A DNA stretch of 10,567 bases from Burkholderiales bacterium (GCA_947372535.1 CANBUA010000166.1:1-10567), one strand, 5' to 3'. Positions 1 to 6,712 are shown, counted from the first letter of the stretch. A program made the numbers and translations. The notes: generated by a model from the sequence alone, not told the origin.

Positions 1-447
1 TTCGCCATCAATGAGGTGGTCGTGAGCCGGGGCGGCACGGCCAGCATGATTGAGTTGCGCGCCGAGGTCGATGGCCAGTTTGTCGCCAACTACCGGGCCG
101 ATGGTTTGATCGTGGCCTCGCCCACGGGTTCGACGGCTTATGCGCTGTCAGCCGGCGGGCCCATCTTGCACCCGGGGCTGGGCGGTTGGGTGGTCGTGCC
201 GATTGCCTCGCACACGCTGTCGAACCGGCCCATCGTGGTGTCCGACACAGGCACCATCACCATCGAGATCGTGGCCGGCAAGGACGCCAGCATGAACTTC
301 GACATGCAAAGCCTGGCCAGCCTCCTGCACGGCGACCGCGTGACCGTGCGCCGCTCGGCTTACCGCGTGCGCTTTTTGCACCCGACCGGCTGGAACTATT
401 ACGCCACCCTGCGCCGCAAGCTGCGCTGGAACGAGGGAGTCGCCTGA
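1..447 (+). CDS. nadK: NAD kinase, C-terminal part (5' end outside window)
   Basis: NAD kinase phosphorylates NAD to NADP using ATP, in the cytoplasm. It is the only de novo source of NADP in most bacteria. The reading frame is open from base 1, so the gene begins upstream and the GGDGT nucleotide-binding motif is not seen. About 148 C-terminal residues remain. They carry the family's signature segment [15 protein letters not shown] (bases 118-162), preceded by NEVVVSRG, and followed by HTLSNRPIV and [15 protein letters not shown]. The tail [17 protein letters not shown] is typical of betaproteobacterial NadK. The stop codon TGA (445-447) overlaps the recN start as TGATG, so the two genes are almost certainly co-transcribed and translationally coupled. 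nadK-recN adjacency is a well-known arrangement in proteobacteria. Identity is very secure; only the missing N-terminus limits the description. Confidence 0.97.
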   Translation, partial: FAINEVVVSRGGTASMIELRAEVDGQFVANYRADGLIVASPTGSTAYALSAGGPILHPGLGGWVVVPIASHTLSNRPIVVSDTGTITIEIVAGKDASMNFDMQSLASLLHGDRVTVRRSAYRVRFLHPTGWNYYATLRRKLRWNEGVA

Positions 448-2162
448 TGCTGCGCCGCTTGAGCCTGAAGGATTTCGTGATCGTCACCGCCTTGGAGGTG
501 GACCTGGGCACGGGCTTCACGGCCCTGACTGGCGAGACCGGCGCAGGCAAATCCATCCTGATCGACGCCTTGCAACTGGCCCTGGGCAGCCGGGGTGATG
601 CGGGCGTGGTGCGCGAGGGCGCGGCGCGTGCGGACATCACCGCCGAGTTCGAACCCAATGCCGCCTTGGCCACGCAACTGGCGCCCTGGCTGGATGAAGC
701 AGGCTTTGCCTCGGGTGATGCGAACGCGCCCTTGCTGTTGCGCCGCGTGGTCGATGCCCAAGGCAAAAGCCGCGCGTGGATCAACGGCAGCTCGGCCACA
801 GTAACGCAACTGCGCGAACTGGGCGAGCACCTGGTTGACATCCACGGCCAGCACGCCTGGCAAAGTTTGACCCGCGCCGACTCAGTGCGCGCCTTGGTCG
901 ATGCGCAAGCCGGGGTGGACACCACCGCGCTGCAAGCGGCCTGGGCGCAACGGCGCGATGCGCGAAAGCGCCTGGACGAGGCCCGCGCCCGCCAAACCGA
1001 CCTGGACCGCGAGCGCGAGCGCCTGCAATGGCAGATCGGCGAGCTGGACAAGCTCCAGCCTCATGCCGACGAATGGGCCGAACTCAACACCGAGCACCAG
1101 CGCCTGGCCCATGGGCAAGCCATCATCGATGGCGCGCAACTGGCGTTGAACGCGGTCTCCGAGGCCGACGACAACGCCGATAGCCTGACCAGCCGCGCGA
1201 TCACGGCATTGGAAGATGTGGCCGGGGTGGAGCCCAACCTGGCCAGCGCGTTGGAAGTCTTGCGCAGTGCCCAGGCGCAGTTGCAGGATGCCGCCCACAG
1301 CCTGAACGCGGCCTTGCGTCACACCGAGCTGGACCCTGATCGCCTGCAGGCCTTGGACAGCCGCATGTCCGCCTGGATGAGCTTGGCGCGCCGCTACCGC
1401 AAATCGCCGGACGAGTTGCCGGCGGTGCTGCAAGCATGGAAAGGCGAGTTGGCCGAGTTGGACGCAGCGTCCGACCTCGAAGCGCTGGAGCGTGAGGTCA
1501 AGGCACAAGATGCCGCCTGGCTGAAGGTGGCCAAAGTGGCTTCTGGCCAGCGTCGCCAAATCGCACCCGTGATGGCCCGCGACGTGAGTGCGGCCATGCA
1601 GACCTTGGGCATGACCGGCGGGCGCTTTGAAGTTGCTTTGAATGATTTGGCTGAGCCTCAGGCTCATGGTCTGGAATCCATCGAATTCCTCGTGGCCGGC
1701 CATGCGGGCAGCACGCCACGCCCTCTGGGCAAGGTGGCGTCGGGCGGTGAGTTGTCGCGACTGGCTTTGGCCATTGCGGTGACGACCTCACAACGTGAAG
1801 AACGCGCAACCCAGGTCGACACCCTGATCTTCGACGAGATCGATTCGGGCGTCGGCGGGCAGGTCGCCGACACCGTGGGACGGCTCATGCAGCAGCTCGG
1901 CGAAGGCCGCCAAGTGCTCGCCGTGACCCACCTCGCGCAAGTGGCCGCCAGTGCCCATCATCACCTGGTGGTCAGCAAAGCGATGCAAGCGGGCCAGACC
2001 ACCAGCGACATCCGCCCGGTCGAAGGCAGCGAGCGCGTGCAGGAAGTGGCCCGCATGCTGGGTGGCGCCATCACGGACACCAGCCGCGCGCATGCGCAGG
2101 CCATGCTGGCCGGCCCCGCGACGCCGCCACGGGCTTCCTCACGCAGCAAGGAAGCCGCATGA
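447..2162 (+). CDS. recN: DNA repair protein RecN (SMC-like ATPase)
   Basis: RecN is an SMC-family ATPase that acts early in double-strand break repair and supports RecA-dependent recombination on the nucleoid. The product is 571 aa, close to the usual 550-570. Visible motifs are Walker A GETGAGKS (residues 29-36), a Q-loop-region motif DIHGQHAWQSL, and the ABC signature SGGELSR (432-438). Walker B LIFDEIDSGVGG starts near residue 460, with D463 and E464, and the switch-type motif VTHLAQVAA follows. Between the two ATPase halves, roughly residues 160-360, lies an Ala/Glu/Arg/Gln-rich, probably coiled-coil region. The start at 447 is chosen because [13 protein letters not shown] matches the family N-terminus, GAGGGAG (433-439) is a good ribosome binding site, and ATG overlaps the nadK stop. 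An upstream in-frame start at 186 would only read through nadK in another frame. The stop overlaps the rapZ start. SOS control is common for recN, but no LexA box can be seen in this operon-internal position. Confidence 0.97.
   Translation: MLRRLSLKDFVIVTALEVDLGTGFTALTGETGAGKSILIDALQLALGSRGDAGVVREGAARADITAEFEPNAALATQLAPWLDEAGFASGDANAPLLLRRVVDAQGKSRAWINGSSATVTQLRELGEHLVDIHGQHAWQSLTRADSVRALVDAQAGVDTTALQAAWAQRRDARKRLDEARARQTDLDRERERLQWQIGELDKLQPHADEWAELNTEHQRLAHGQAIIDGAQLALNAVSEADDNADSLTSRAITALEDVAGVEPNLASALEVLRSAQAQLQDAAHSLNAALRHTELDPDRLQALDSRMSAWMSLARRYRKSPDELPAVLQAWKGELAELDAASDLEALEREVKAQDAAWLKVAKVASGQRRQIAPVMARDVSAAMQTLGMTGGRFEVALNDLAEPQAHGLESIEFLVAGHAGSTPRPLGKVASGGELSRLALAIAVTTSQREERATQVDTLIFDEIDSGVGGQVADTVGRLMQQLGEGRQVLAVTHLAQVAASAHHHLVVSKAMQAGQTTSDIRPVEGSERVQEVARMLGGAITDTSRAHAQAMLAGPATPPRASSRSKEAA
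2148..2152 (+). promoter_or_regulatory. Ribosome binding site of rapZ inside recN
   Basis: AAGGA lies six bases before the rapZ ATG (2159-2161) and within the last recN codons. It supports the ATGA-overlap start, with rapZ translated by ribosomes terminating on recN. Confidence 0.7.
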
Positions 2163-3067
2163 CGCTCGATGTGGTCGTGCTGACGGGCATGTCCGGCTCG
2201 GGCAAATCGGTCGCCCTCAATGCGCTGGAGGACGCTGGCTACTACTGCATCGACAACCTGCCGCCGGAAATGCTGCCCCAGTTGCTGGCGCTGGAGAGCC
2301 TGAGGGCCGGCGATGGCACACGCCAATTGGCGGTCTCGGTCGATGCCCGCAGCGCCGACTCGCTGCCGCACCTGCTGCCTGCATTGGACGATGCGCAACG
2401 AAGCGGCGCCACCGTGCGGGCCTTGTTCCTGGACGCCAGCAACGAGGTGCTGGTGCACAGGTTTTCAGAATCGCGCCGACCTCATCCCCTGCTCAAGCCG
2501 CGTCAGCGCACGCCATTGCCCGCCTTTCTGACACAAGAAGAAAGCCTGGACCATCAAGCCCTGGTGGACACCATCGCGCGCGAGCGGGAGCTGTTGGCGC
2601 CGTTGCGTGAACGCTCGGCCGTGATCGACACCTCCATGCTGCGACCGGCCCAGTTGCGCAGCTGGATCCTCCAGACCGTGCAGGCGGCGCCGTCTGCGCT
2701 GACGGTGGTGTTCGAATCCTTTGCATACAAGCATGGCGTGCCGCCCGATGCCGACTTCGTGTTCGATGCACGCATGCTGCCCAACCCGCACTACATCAAG
2801 GAGTTGCGGCCTCTGACCGGACGGGATCAGCCGGTCATCGAGTACCTCCAGGAACAGCCCGAAGCGGGCGAGTTGCTCGACCAGATCGAGGCCTTCCTCC
2901 GGCGCTGGCTGCCTGGGTTGGCCAATGACCAGCGCAGCTATGTGACCGTGGCCGTGGGATGCACCGGCGGGCAACACCGCTCGGTCTATTGCGTCGAGCA
3001 GCTCAAGCACCGCTTCAGCGGGCACCAGGTGGTGCTGGCGCGCCACCGCGAGCAGGACGGTCGTTAG
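2159..3067 (+). CDS. rapZ: RNase adapter protein RapZ (YvcJ/YhbJ family, P-loop)
   Basis: In enterobacteria RapZ senses glucosamine-6-phosphate and delivers the sRNA GlmZ to RNase E, setting GlmS levels. In other bacteria the family is a P-loop nucleotide-binding protein of less clear role. The product has 302 aa; E. coli RapZ has 284. Visible features are Walker A GMSGSGKS (10-17), YYCIDNLPPEMLP (28-40), FLDASNEVLVHRFSESRRPHPL-type P-loop-domain core (90-111), and then the C-terminal domain with FESFAYKHGVP (185-195), DARMLPNPHYIKELRPLTG (203-221) and VGCTGGQHRSVY (266-277). The protein ends HREQDGR, so the Lys/Arg-rich tail used for RNA binding in E. coli is not evident. Its ATG overlaps the recN stop by four bases. 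In many proteobacteria rapZ sits with rpoN/ptsN/hprK; here it follows recN. Family assignment is secure. The GlmZ-type function is inference, since GlmY/GlmZ are enterobacterial. Confidence 0.95.
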   Translation: MTLDVVVLTGMSGSGKSVALNALEDAGYYCIDNLPPEMLPQLLALESLRAGDGTRQLAVSVDARSADSLPHLLPALDDAQRSGATVRALFLDASNEVLVHRFSESRRPHPLLKPRQRTPLPAFLTQEESLDHQALVDTIARERELLAPLRERSAVIDTSMLRPAQLRSWILQTVQAAPSALTVVFESFAYKHGVPPDADFVFDARMLPNPHYIKELRPLTGRDQPVIEYLQEQPEAGELLDQIEAFLRRWLPGLANDQRSYVTVAVGCTGGQHRSVYCVEQLKHRFSGHQVVLARHREQDGR

Positions 3068-3088
3068 ACGCTCAGCGCCTCTGACAGA
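3068..3088. other. 21-base convergent gap between rapZ and SDR gene
   Basis: The two transcription units end tail to tail here. The only symmetry is CGCTCAGCG, a four-base stem, with no T-run on either strand, so no intrinsic terminator is visible for either unit inside the gap. Confidence 0.6.
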
Positions 3089-4009
3089 TCAAGCGGTCGA
3101 GTCCCGCAAGGCCTTCTTCAGTTGCATGCCGAGTTCGGGCTTGCCGGCAAATGGATCGGTCGGGTTGCGCGCTTGCACCACATCCTCCAGCCGAGTCTGG
3201 ACCATGCCCAGCGCCTGAGGGTGCGTGTACAGATAGAACTGCCCTTTCGCCACGCCTTCCAAGACGATGCGCGCCACGTCGTCGGCCGTCACCTTGCCTG
3301 AGGTCACTGCCTTGGTCACCATGGCCTGGGCGATCATCTGGCTGGCCGTGGGTGGGCCTTCGCTGGCCAGATCGGCCGGGCGGTTGCGGTGCGACTGGTT
3401 GATGCCCGTGGGCACGAAGTAAGGGCACAGCACCGAGGCGCTGAGCTGATCGGTGACCAATGCCAGATCCTGGTACAGCGTCTCGGACAGGCTGACCACC
3501 GCGTGCTTGCTGACGTTGTAGACGCCCATGTTGGGCGCATTGAGCAGGCCGGCCATGGAGGCCACGTTGACGATGCGGCCACGCCATTGCGGATCGCGCC
3601 TGGCGGCCTCGAGCATCAAAGGCGTGAAGCTGCGCATGCCATGCACCACGCCCATGAGGTTCACGCCCATGACCCATTCCCAGTCGCGGACGCTGTGCTC
3701 CCAGATCAGGCCACCCGAGCCCACACCCGCGTTGTTGACCAGCAGGTGCGGCGCACCAAAGTGCGTCATGCAGAGCTCGGCCAGGGCTTGCACGTCCTCG
3801 GCCCGAGAGACATCCCCCAACAGGCCGACGACCGATGCACCCTGCTCTTTCAGCTCGCTGAGCACGGCACGCAAGGCGTCGTCCTGCACATCGGTCAGGA
3901 TCAGGTTCAGGCCCCGTTGCGCACCCAAGCGCGCCAAGGCCAGGCCAAACCCGCTGCCGGCACCCGTGATGACCGCCGTGTGGCCCGCTTGCAGATTCAA
4001 TCCATTCAT
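3089..4009 (-). CDS. SDR-family oxidoreductase, NAD-type features
   Basis: A classical short-chain dehydrogenase/reductase of 306 aa that should interconvert a hydroxyl and a carbonyl group with a nicotinamide cofactor; the substrate is unknown. Visible motifs are TGAGSGFG (15-22), NNAG (92-95), and the catalytic tetrad Asn117, Ser151, Tyr164 and Lys168 (YNVSK). Asp40 at the end of the second beta strand (ILTDV) is the usual mark of NAD(H) preference. Related proteins are often annotated as SDR family NAD(P)-dependent oxidoreductase. The C-terminus is about 50 residues longer than a minimal 250-aa SDR, a feature of a subgroup with lipid or steroid-like substrates, but I cannot go further. It is the last gene of the minus-strand cluster. 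Its ATG overlaps the stop of the upstream MDR reductase as ATGA, so translation is likely coupled. It converges with rapZ, 21 bases away. Confidence 0.92.
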   Translation of the reverse strand: MNGLNLQAGHTAVITGAGSGFGLALARLGAQRGLNLILTDVQDDALRAVLSELKEQGASVVGLLGDVSRAEDVQALAELCMTHFGAPHLLVNNAGVGSGGLIWEHSVRDWEWVMGVNLMGVVHGMRSFTPLMLEAARRDPQWRGRIVNVASMAGLLNAPNMGVYNVSKHAVVSLSETLYQDLALVTDQLSASVLCPYFVPTGINQSHRNRPADLASEGPPTASQMIAQAMVTKAVTSGKVTADDVARIVLEGVAKGQFYLYTHPQALGMVQTRLEDVVQARNPTDPFAGKPELGMQLKKALRDSTA

Positions 4010-5052
4010 GGTGATGTCCCGCCCTTAGTCAGCTTGACCAGCTGTTTGCCGAAGTTCTTGCCCTTGAGCAGCCCCAGGAAGGCCTCCGGCGCGCTGGCGA
4101 TGCCTTGCGCGATTGACTCACGGAACTTCAACTGGCCCGTGGCGACCAGGGTGCCCAGCTCCTTGGTGGCTTCGGGCCAGACCTCAGTGTGCTCGCTGAC
4201 GATGAAGCCTTCGACCTTGAGCCGGTTGACCAGGATCATGGCGGGGTTCTGCATGGGCATGGGCTCGCCGTTGTAGCCGGCGATCATGCCGCACATGGCG
4301 ATGCGGCCGAAGGCGTTCATGCGCAGCAGCACGGCGTCCAGGATCATGCCGCCCACGTTCTCGAAGTAGCCGTCGATGCCTTGGGGCGTGGCGTCCTTGA
4401 GTGCCTTGTAGAAGCTGCGCGAATCAGGGTGGGCCTTGTAGTCCACGCAGGCGTCGAAGCCCAGCTCATCGACCACGTAGCGGCATTTGTCCTGGCCACC
4501 GGCCACGCCCACGACGCGGCAGCCACGGGCCTTGGCCAACTGGCCGACCACGCTGCCCACGGCGCCACTGGCCGCGCTGACCACGATGGTCTCGCCCGAC
4601 TTGGGCTCGATGATCTTGATCAGGCCATACCAACCCGTCACGCCGGGCATGCCCACCGAGCCGAGGTAGGCCGACAGGGGGATGTGCGTGGTGTCGACCT
4701 TGTGGATGGCGCCGCGCACATTGGCGTCGACCACCGCGTACTCCTGCCAGCCGCCCATGCCCAGCACTTGATCGCCCACGGCGAATTTGGCGTGCTTGCT
4801 GGCGATGACCTCGCCCACGGTGCCACCGATCATCACCCCGCCCAAAGGCTGCGGGTCAGCGTAGCTTTTGCTGTCGTTCATGCGGCCGCGCATGTAGGGA
4901 TCCAGCGAGAGGTAATGATGGCGCACGACCACCTGACCGTCTTTGAGTTCGTTCTGGGACGGCACGGGCGTACTCACCAGTTTGAAGTTGCTGGCGACGG
5001 CTTCGCCTTCGGGCCGGTTGTCCAGCAGGATCTGTTGATTGGTCAAGCTCAT
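4006..5052 (-). CDS. Zinc-free MDR-family NADP-dependent oxidoreductase (CurA/PTGR-like)
   Basis: A 348-aa medium-chain reductase of the leukotriene B4 dehydrogenase/prostaglandin reductase/CurA type. Characterised members reduce the C=C bond of alpha,beta-unsaturated ketones or aldehydes with NADPH. Family marks are NRPEGEAV (12-19), the signature LSLDPYMRGRM (48-58), GGTVGEV (76-82), and the Rossmann glycine segment SAASGAVGSVVGQLAKARG (159-177) followed by VVGVAGG. ENVGG and GRIAMCGMIAGYN come later. No zinc-binding Cys/His set is visible, as expected for this subfamily. The start at 5052 (MSLTNQQILLDNRP) fits the family and has AAGGA (complement of 5061-5065) eight bases upstream. A longer reading frame to 5262 would overlap the thioesterase gene and has an unnatural, Cys/Pro-rich N-terminus. 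The stop overlaps the next SDR gene. The native substrate is unknown; an enal or enone from lipid breakdown is an inference from the neighbours. Confidence 0.94.
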   Translation of the reverse strand: MSLTNQQILLDNRPEGEAVASNFKLVSTPVPSQNELKDGQVVVRHHYLSLDPYMRGRMNDSKSYADPQPLGGVMIGGTVGEVIASKHAKFAVGDQVLGMGGWQEYAVVDANVRGAIHKVDTTHIPLSAYLGSVGMPGVTGWYGLIKIIEPKSGETIVVSAASGAVGSVVGQLAKARGCRVVGVAGGQDKCRYVVDELGFDACVDYKAHPDSRSFYKALKDATPQGIDGYFENVGGMILDAVLLRMNAFGRIAMCGMIAGYNGEPMPMQNPAMILVNRLKVEGFIVSEHTEVWPEATKELGTLVATGQLKFRESIAQGIASAPEAFLGLLKGKNFGKQLVKLTKGGTSP

Positions 5053-5060
5053 GGCGGGGG

Positions 5061-5065
5061 TCCTT
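5061..5065 (-). promoter_or_regulatory. Ribosome binding site deciding the MDR reductase start
   Basis: On the minus strand these bases read AAGGA, eight bases before the ATG at 5052. They lie in the 22-base gap after the thioesterase stop, which supports the short (348-aa) form of the reductase rather than the longer open frame. Confidence 0.65.
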
Positions 5066-5074
5066 GTGTTGGGG

Positions 5075-5542
5075 TCAATCAGAGCCGCCGCCTTGCAGCA
5101 GCGGCTTGGCGGCAGGACGCAACTCGCGCCCGGAGACGGGCAAGGCCCGCAGGAATTTGAAGGTGGCCGTGGCATGGGCGCACAACTGGCCTTGCTCATT
5201 GAGCACGCGACCCTCGCAGAATGCCATCTTGGCGGTGCTTTGCAGCACGCTGCCCAGCACACGCAGTCGGCCCAGGCCTGGGCGCATGAAGCTGGTCTTC
5301 ATCTCGATGGTGACCAGGCCGGGGCCACCGTCGGGCAGGTGCTTGTAAAGACTGCGCGCGGCATGCGCCATGGCCACGTCCAGCAAGGTCATGCTCACGC
5401 CGCCATGGGCCACGCCGAAGGAATTGGTGTGCTTGTCCTCTAGCAGATCGAGCGTGATCTCGGCCTGGCCATTGTCGTAGTACTGGAGCTCGCAACCCAG
5501 CAGCTCGACAAAGGGGATGTGGACGGCAAATGGAATGGCCAT
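5075..5542 (-). CDS. PaaI-type hotdog-fold acyl-CoA thioesterase
   Basis: A 155-aa single-domain hotdog protein of the PaaI family. These enzymes hydrolyse acyl- or aryl-CoA thioesters and release CoA in the cytoplasm, usually as dimers or tetramers. The N-terminus MAIPFAVHIPFVELLG matches family members. The active-site region contains Asn40, the HGG motif (46-48) and Asp55 in LLDVAMAHAA, followed by VTIEMKTSFMRPG and a C-terminal strand region ATATFKFL. The start at 5542 (ATG) is chosen because the family homology begins there. A TTG at 5569 that overlaps the preceding SDR stop as TTGA would add nine residues and cannot be excluded. The gene lies 23 bases after the SDR gene and 22 bases before the MDR reductase gene. 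In this context it probably recycles CoA from intermediates that stall in beta-oxidation. Substrate chain length cannot be read from the sequence. Confidence 0.92.
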   Translation of the reverse strand: MAIPFAVHIPFVELLGCELQYYDNGQAEITLDLLEDKHTNSFGVAHGGVSMTLLDVAMAHAARSLYKHLPDGGPGLVTIEMKTSFMRPGLGRLRVLGSVLQSTAKMAFCEGRVLNEQGQLCAHATATFKFLRALPVSGRELRPAAKPLLQGGGSD

Positions 5543-5565
5543 GGTTGGCTTTGCAGCGTTGACGA

Positions 5566-6363
5566 TCAACCGCCGGTCAGTGCGCTCACGCCGCCATCGA
5601 CCGCGAGGATCTGGCCGGTGATGTGCTTGCCCGCGTCGGAAGCCAGCAGCAGCACGGCGCCTTTGAGGTCTTCATCGTCGCCCAGGCGCAGCAGGGGCGC
5701 GTGCTTGGCGATGTTCTCCTCGCCCGCCGCGGCCAGCAAACCCGCCGTCATCTTGCTGGGGAAGAAGCCTGGCGCGACCGCGTTGACATTGATGCCATGG
5801 CGGCCCCACTCGCAGGCCAGCGCTCGCGTGAAGTTGACCACCGCGCCCTTGCTGGTGTTGTAGGCAATCGTCTGCATGAAGGCAGGGTTGCCGCCCAGCC
5901 CGGCGATGGAGGCCACGTTGATGATCCGGCCCCTCTTGCGCGCGATCATGCTGCGCTTGGCAATGGCTTGCGAGAGCAGGAAGTAACCGCGCACGTTGAG
6001 GTTCATCACCTTGTCCCAGGCCTCGAGCGGATGGTCCTCGGCCGGCGCACCCCAGGATGCACCAGCGTTGTTGACGAGGATGTCCACATCGCCCACACGC
6101 TCGAGGGTTTCATCGGCCAGGCGGCTGATGTCATCGGGCTTGCCCGCGTCCGCGGCGATCCAGCGGGCGTCGATGCCCGAGTCCTGCAAGGCCTGCACCG
6201 CCTCTTCCAGGTCGGCGGCCTTGCGCGAGCTGATCACCACCTTGGCGCCAGCTTCGCCGAGCGCTTGTGCCATTTGCAGGCCCAGGCCGCGCGAGCCGCC
6301 AGTGATCAGGGCCGTGCGGCCCGTCAGGTCGAAGAGTTGCTGGATGGAGCGGGGCTTGGTCAT
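5566..6363 (-). CDS. SDR-family oxidoreductase, NADP-type features
   Basis: A classical SDR of 265 aa, similar in layout to 3-oxoacyl-ACP reductases and gluconate-5-dehydrogenase-like enzymes. Motifs are TGGSRGLG (21-28), NNAG (98-101), and the catalytic residues Asn123, Ser152, Tyr168 and Lys172. VNAVAPGFFPSKM and the end motif ILAVDGG follow. Arg25 in the glycine motif and Ser46-Arg47-Lys48 after the second strand point to NADP(H), unlike the Asp-bearing SDR further downstream. The start at 6363 is supported by GAGGAA (complement of 6373-6378) nine bases upstream. The frame stays open to 6537 but would run through a palindrome and into the Dabb gene. A perfect dyad lies 29 bases before the start. 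It may act on a 3-oxoacyl or related keto substrate; this is inferred from family resemblance and from neighbouring beta-oxidation genes. Confidence 0.93.
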   Translation of the reverse strand: MTKPRSIQQLFDLTGRTALITGGSRGLGLQMAQALGEAGAKVVISSRKAADLEEAVQALQDSGIDARWIAADAGKPDDISRLADETLERVGDVDILVNNAGASWGAPAEDHPLEAWDKVMNLNVRGYFLLSQAIAKRSMIARKRGRIINVASIAGLGGNPAFMQTIAYNTSKGAVVNFTRALACEWGRHGINVNAVAPGFFPSKMTAGLLAAAGEENIAKHAPLLRLGDDEDLKGAVLLLASDAGKHITGQILAVDGGVSALTGG

Positions 6364-6372
6364 GGTTGAAGG

Positions 6373-6378
6373 TTCCTC
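6373..6378 (-). promoter_or_regulatory. Ribosome binding site of the NADP-type SDR
   Basis: The minus strand reads GAGGAA here, nine bases ahead of the ATG at 6363. It fixes the 265-aa start against the longer open frame that continues upstream. Confidence 0.65.
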
Positions 6379-6391
6379 GGGCGGTGTTGGC

Positions 6392-6413
6392 GTCCAAGGC
6401 GATGTCCTTGGAC
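6392..6413. repeat. Perfect inverted repeat, 8-bp arms, 6-base spacer
   Basis: GTCCAAGG (6392-6399) and CCTTGGAC (6406-6413) are exact reverse complements around the spacer CGATGT. The element lies in the 67-base gap between the Dabb gene stop (6431) and the SDR start (6363). No T-run follows on either strand, so it does not look like an intrinsic terminator. It could be an operator for a dimeric regulator or an mRNA stem that affects stability or expression of downstream genes. Which of these applies cannot be decided from the sequence. Confidence 0.7.
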
Positions 6414-6430
6414 CAGCGGCGTGGCTTGGG

Positions 6431-6712
6431 TCAGCAGTGGAAATCCAGCACGTGGCGGGTGGCGGCCATCTCGCGGATCTGTGCGACCACGCCCTGATGG
6501 TGCGGGTGCGGCTGGTAGGCGGCCAGTGTCGCGGCATCCTCGAACGTGGAGATCAGCACGACCTGGCAGTTGGCTTCCAGGCCCTCGGTCTGGATGCCGA
6601 CATCGAACTCCTTGATGCCCTGCACCAAAGCCTTGCAGCTGTCGAGGAGGGACTTGACCTTGGCGGCGTCTTCAGGGCGCTTGAGCGTCCACATCACGAT
6701 GTGTCGAATCAT
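6431..6712 (-). CDS. Dabb (stress-responsive A/B barrel) domain protein
   Basis: A small 93-aa protein made of one Dabb domain, a dimeric alpha/beta barrel of the ferredoxin-like type. The family includes plant stress protein SP1 and the polyketide cyclase olivetolic acid cyclase; bacterial members are mostly uncharacterised. The start MIRHIVMWTLK is the classic Dabb N-terminus with His4. The segment Y66-Q-P-H69-P-H71-H72 matches the family pattern Y-x-x-H-P-x-H, and from memory His4, Tyr66 and His72 line up with active-site His5, Tyr72 and His78 of olivetolic acid cyclase. The C-terminal strand RHVLDFHC completes the fold. The start at 6710-6712 has only a weak purine-rich upstream sequence (AACGAGA). 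A 56-bp tetranucleotide repeat begins 18 bases upstream. The gene sits between acyl-CoA dehydrogenase and SDR genes, suggesting a role linked to acyl-CoA or polyketide-like intermediates. That role is inference. Confidence 0.9.
   Translation of the reverse strand: MIRHIVMWTLKRPEDAAKVKSLLDSCKALVQGIKEFDVGIQTEGLEANCQVVLISTFEDAATLAAYQPHPHHQGVVAQIREMAATRHVLDFHC

Noticed and set aside
186..446. N-terminal extension of recN from 186
   Set aside because: It would translate the nadK region in another frame into Arg/His-rich nonsense. The RecN family N-terminus and a good ribosome binding site are at 447.
2186..2209. P-loop of the rapZ product read as a kinase such as uridine or adenylylsulfate kinase
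   Set aside because: The downstream motifs FESFAYKHGVP and VGCTGGQHRSVY are specific to the RapZ/YvcJ family.
5053..5262. 70-residue N-terminal extension of the MDR reductase
   Set aside because: It overlaps the thioesterase coding region out of frame, is Cys/Pro-rich, and ignores the AAGGA site before the ATG at 5052.
6392..6413. Dyad considered as a Rho-independent terminator of the Dabb transcript
   Set aside because: No T-run follows the stem on the minus strand, and the next gene starts only 29 bases later.
6364..6537. N-terminal extension of the NADP-type SDR
   Set aside because: It overlaps the Dabb gene out of frame and passes through the dyad at 6392-6413; GAGGAA marks the start at 6363.
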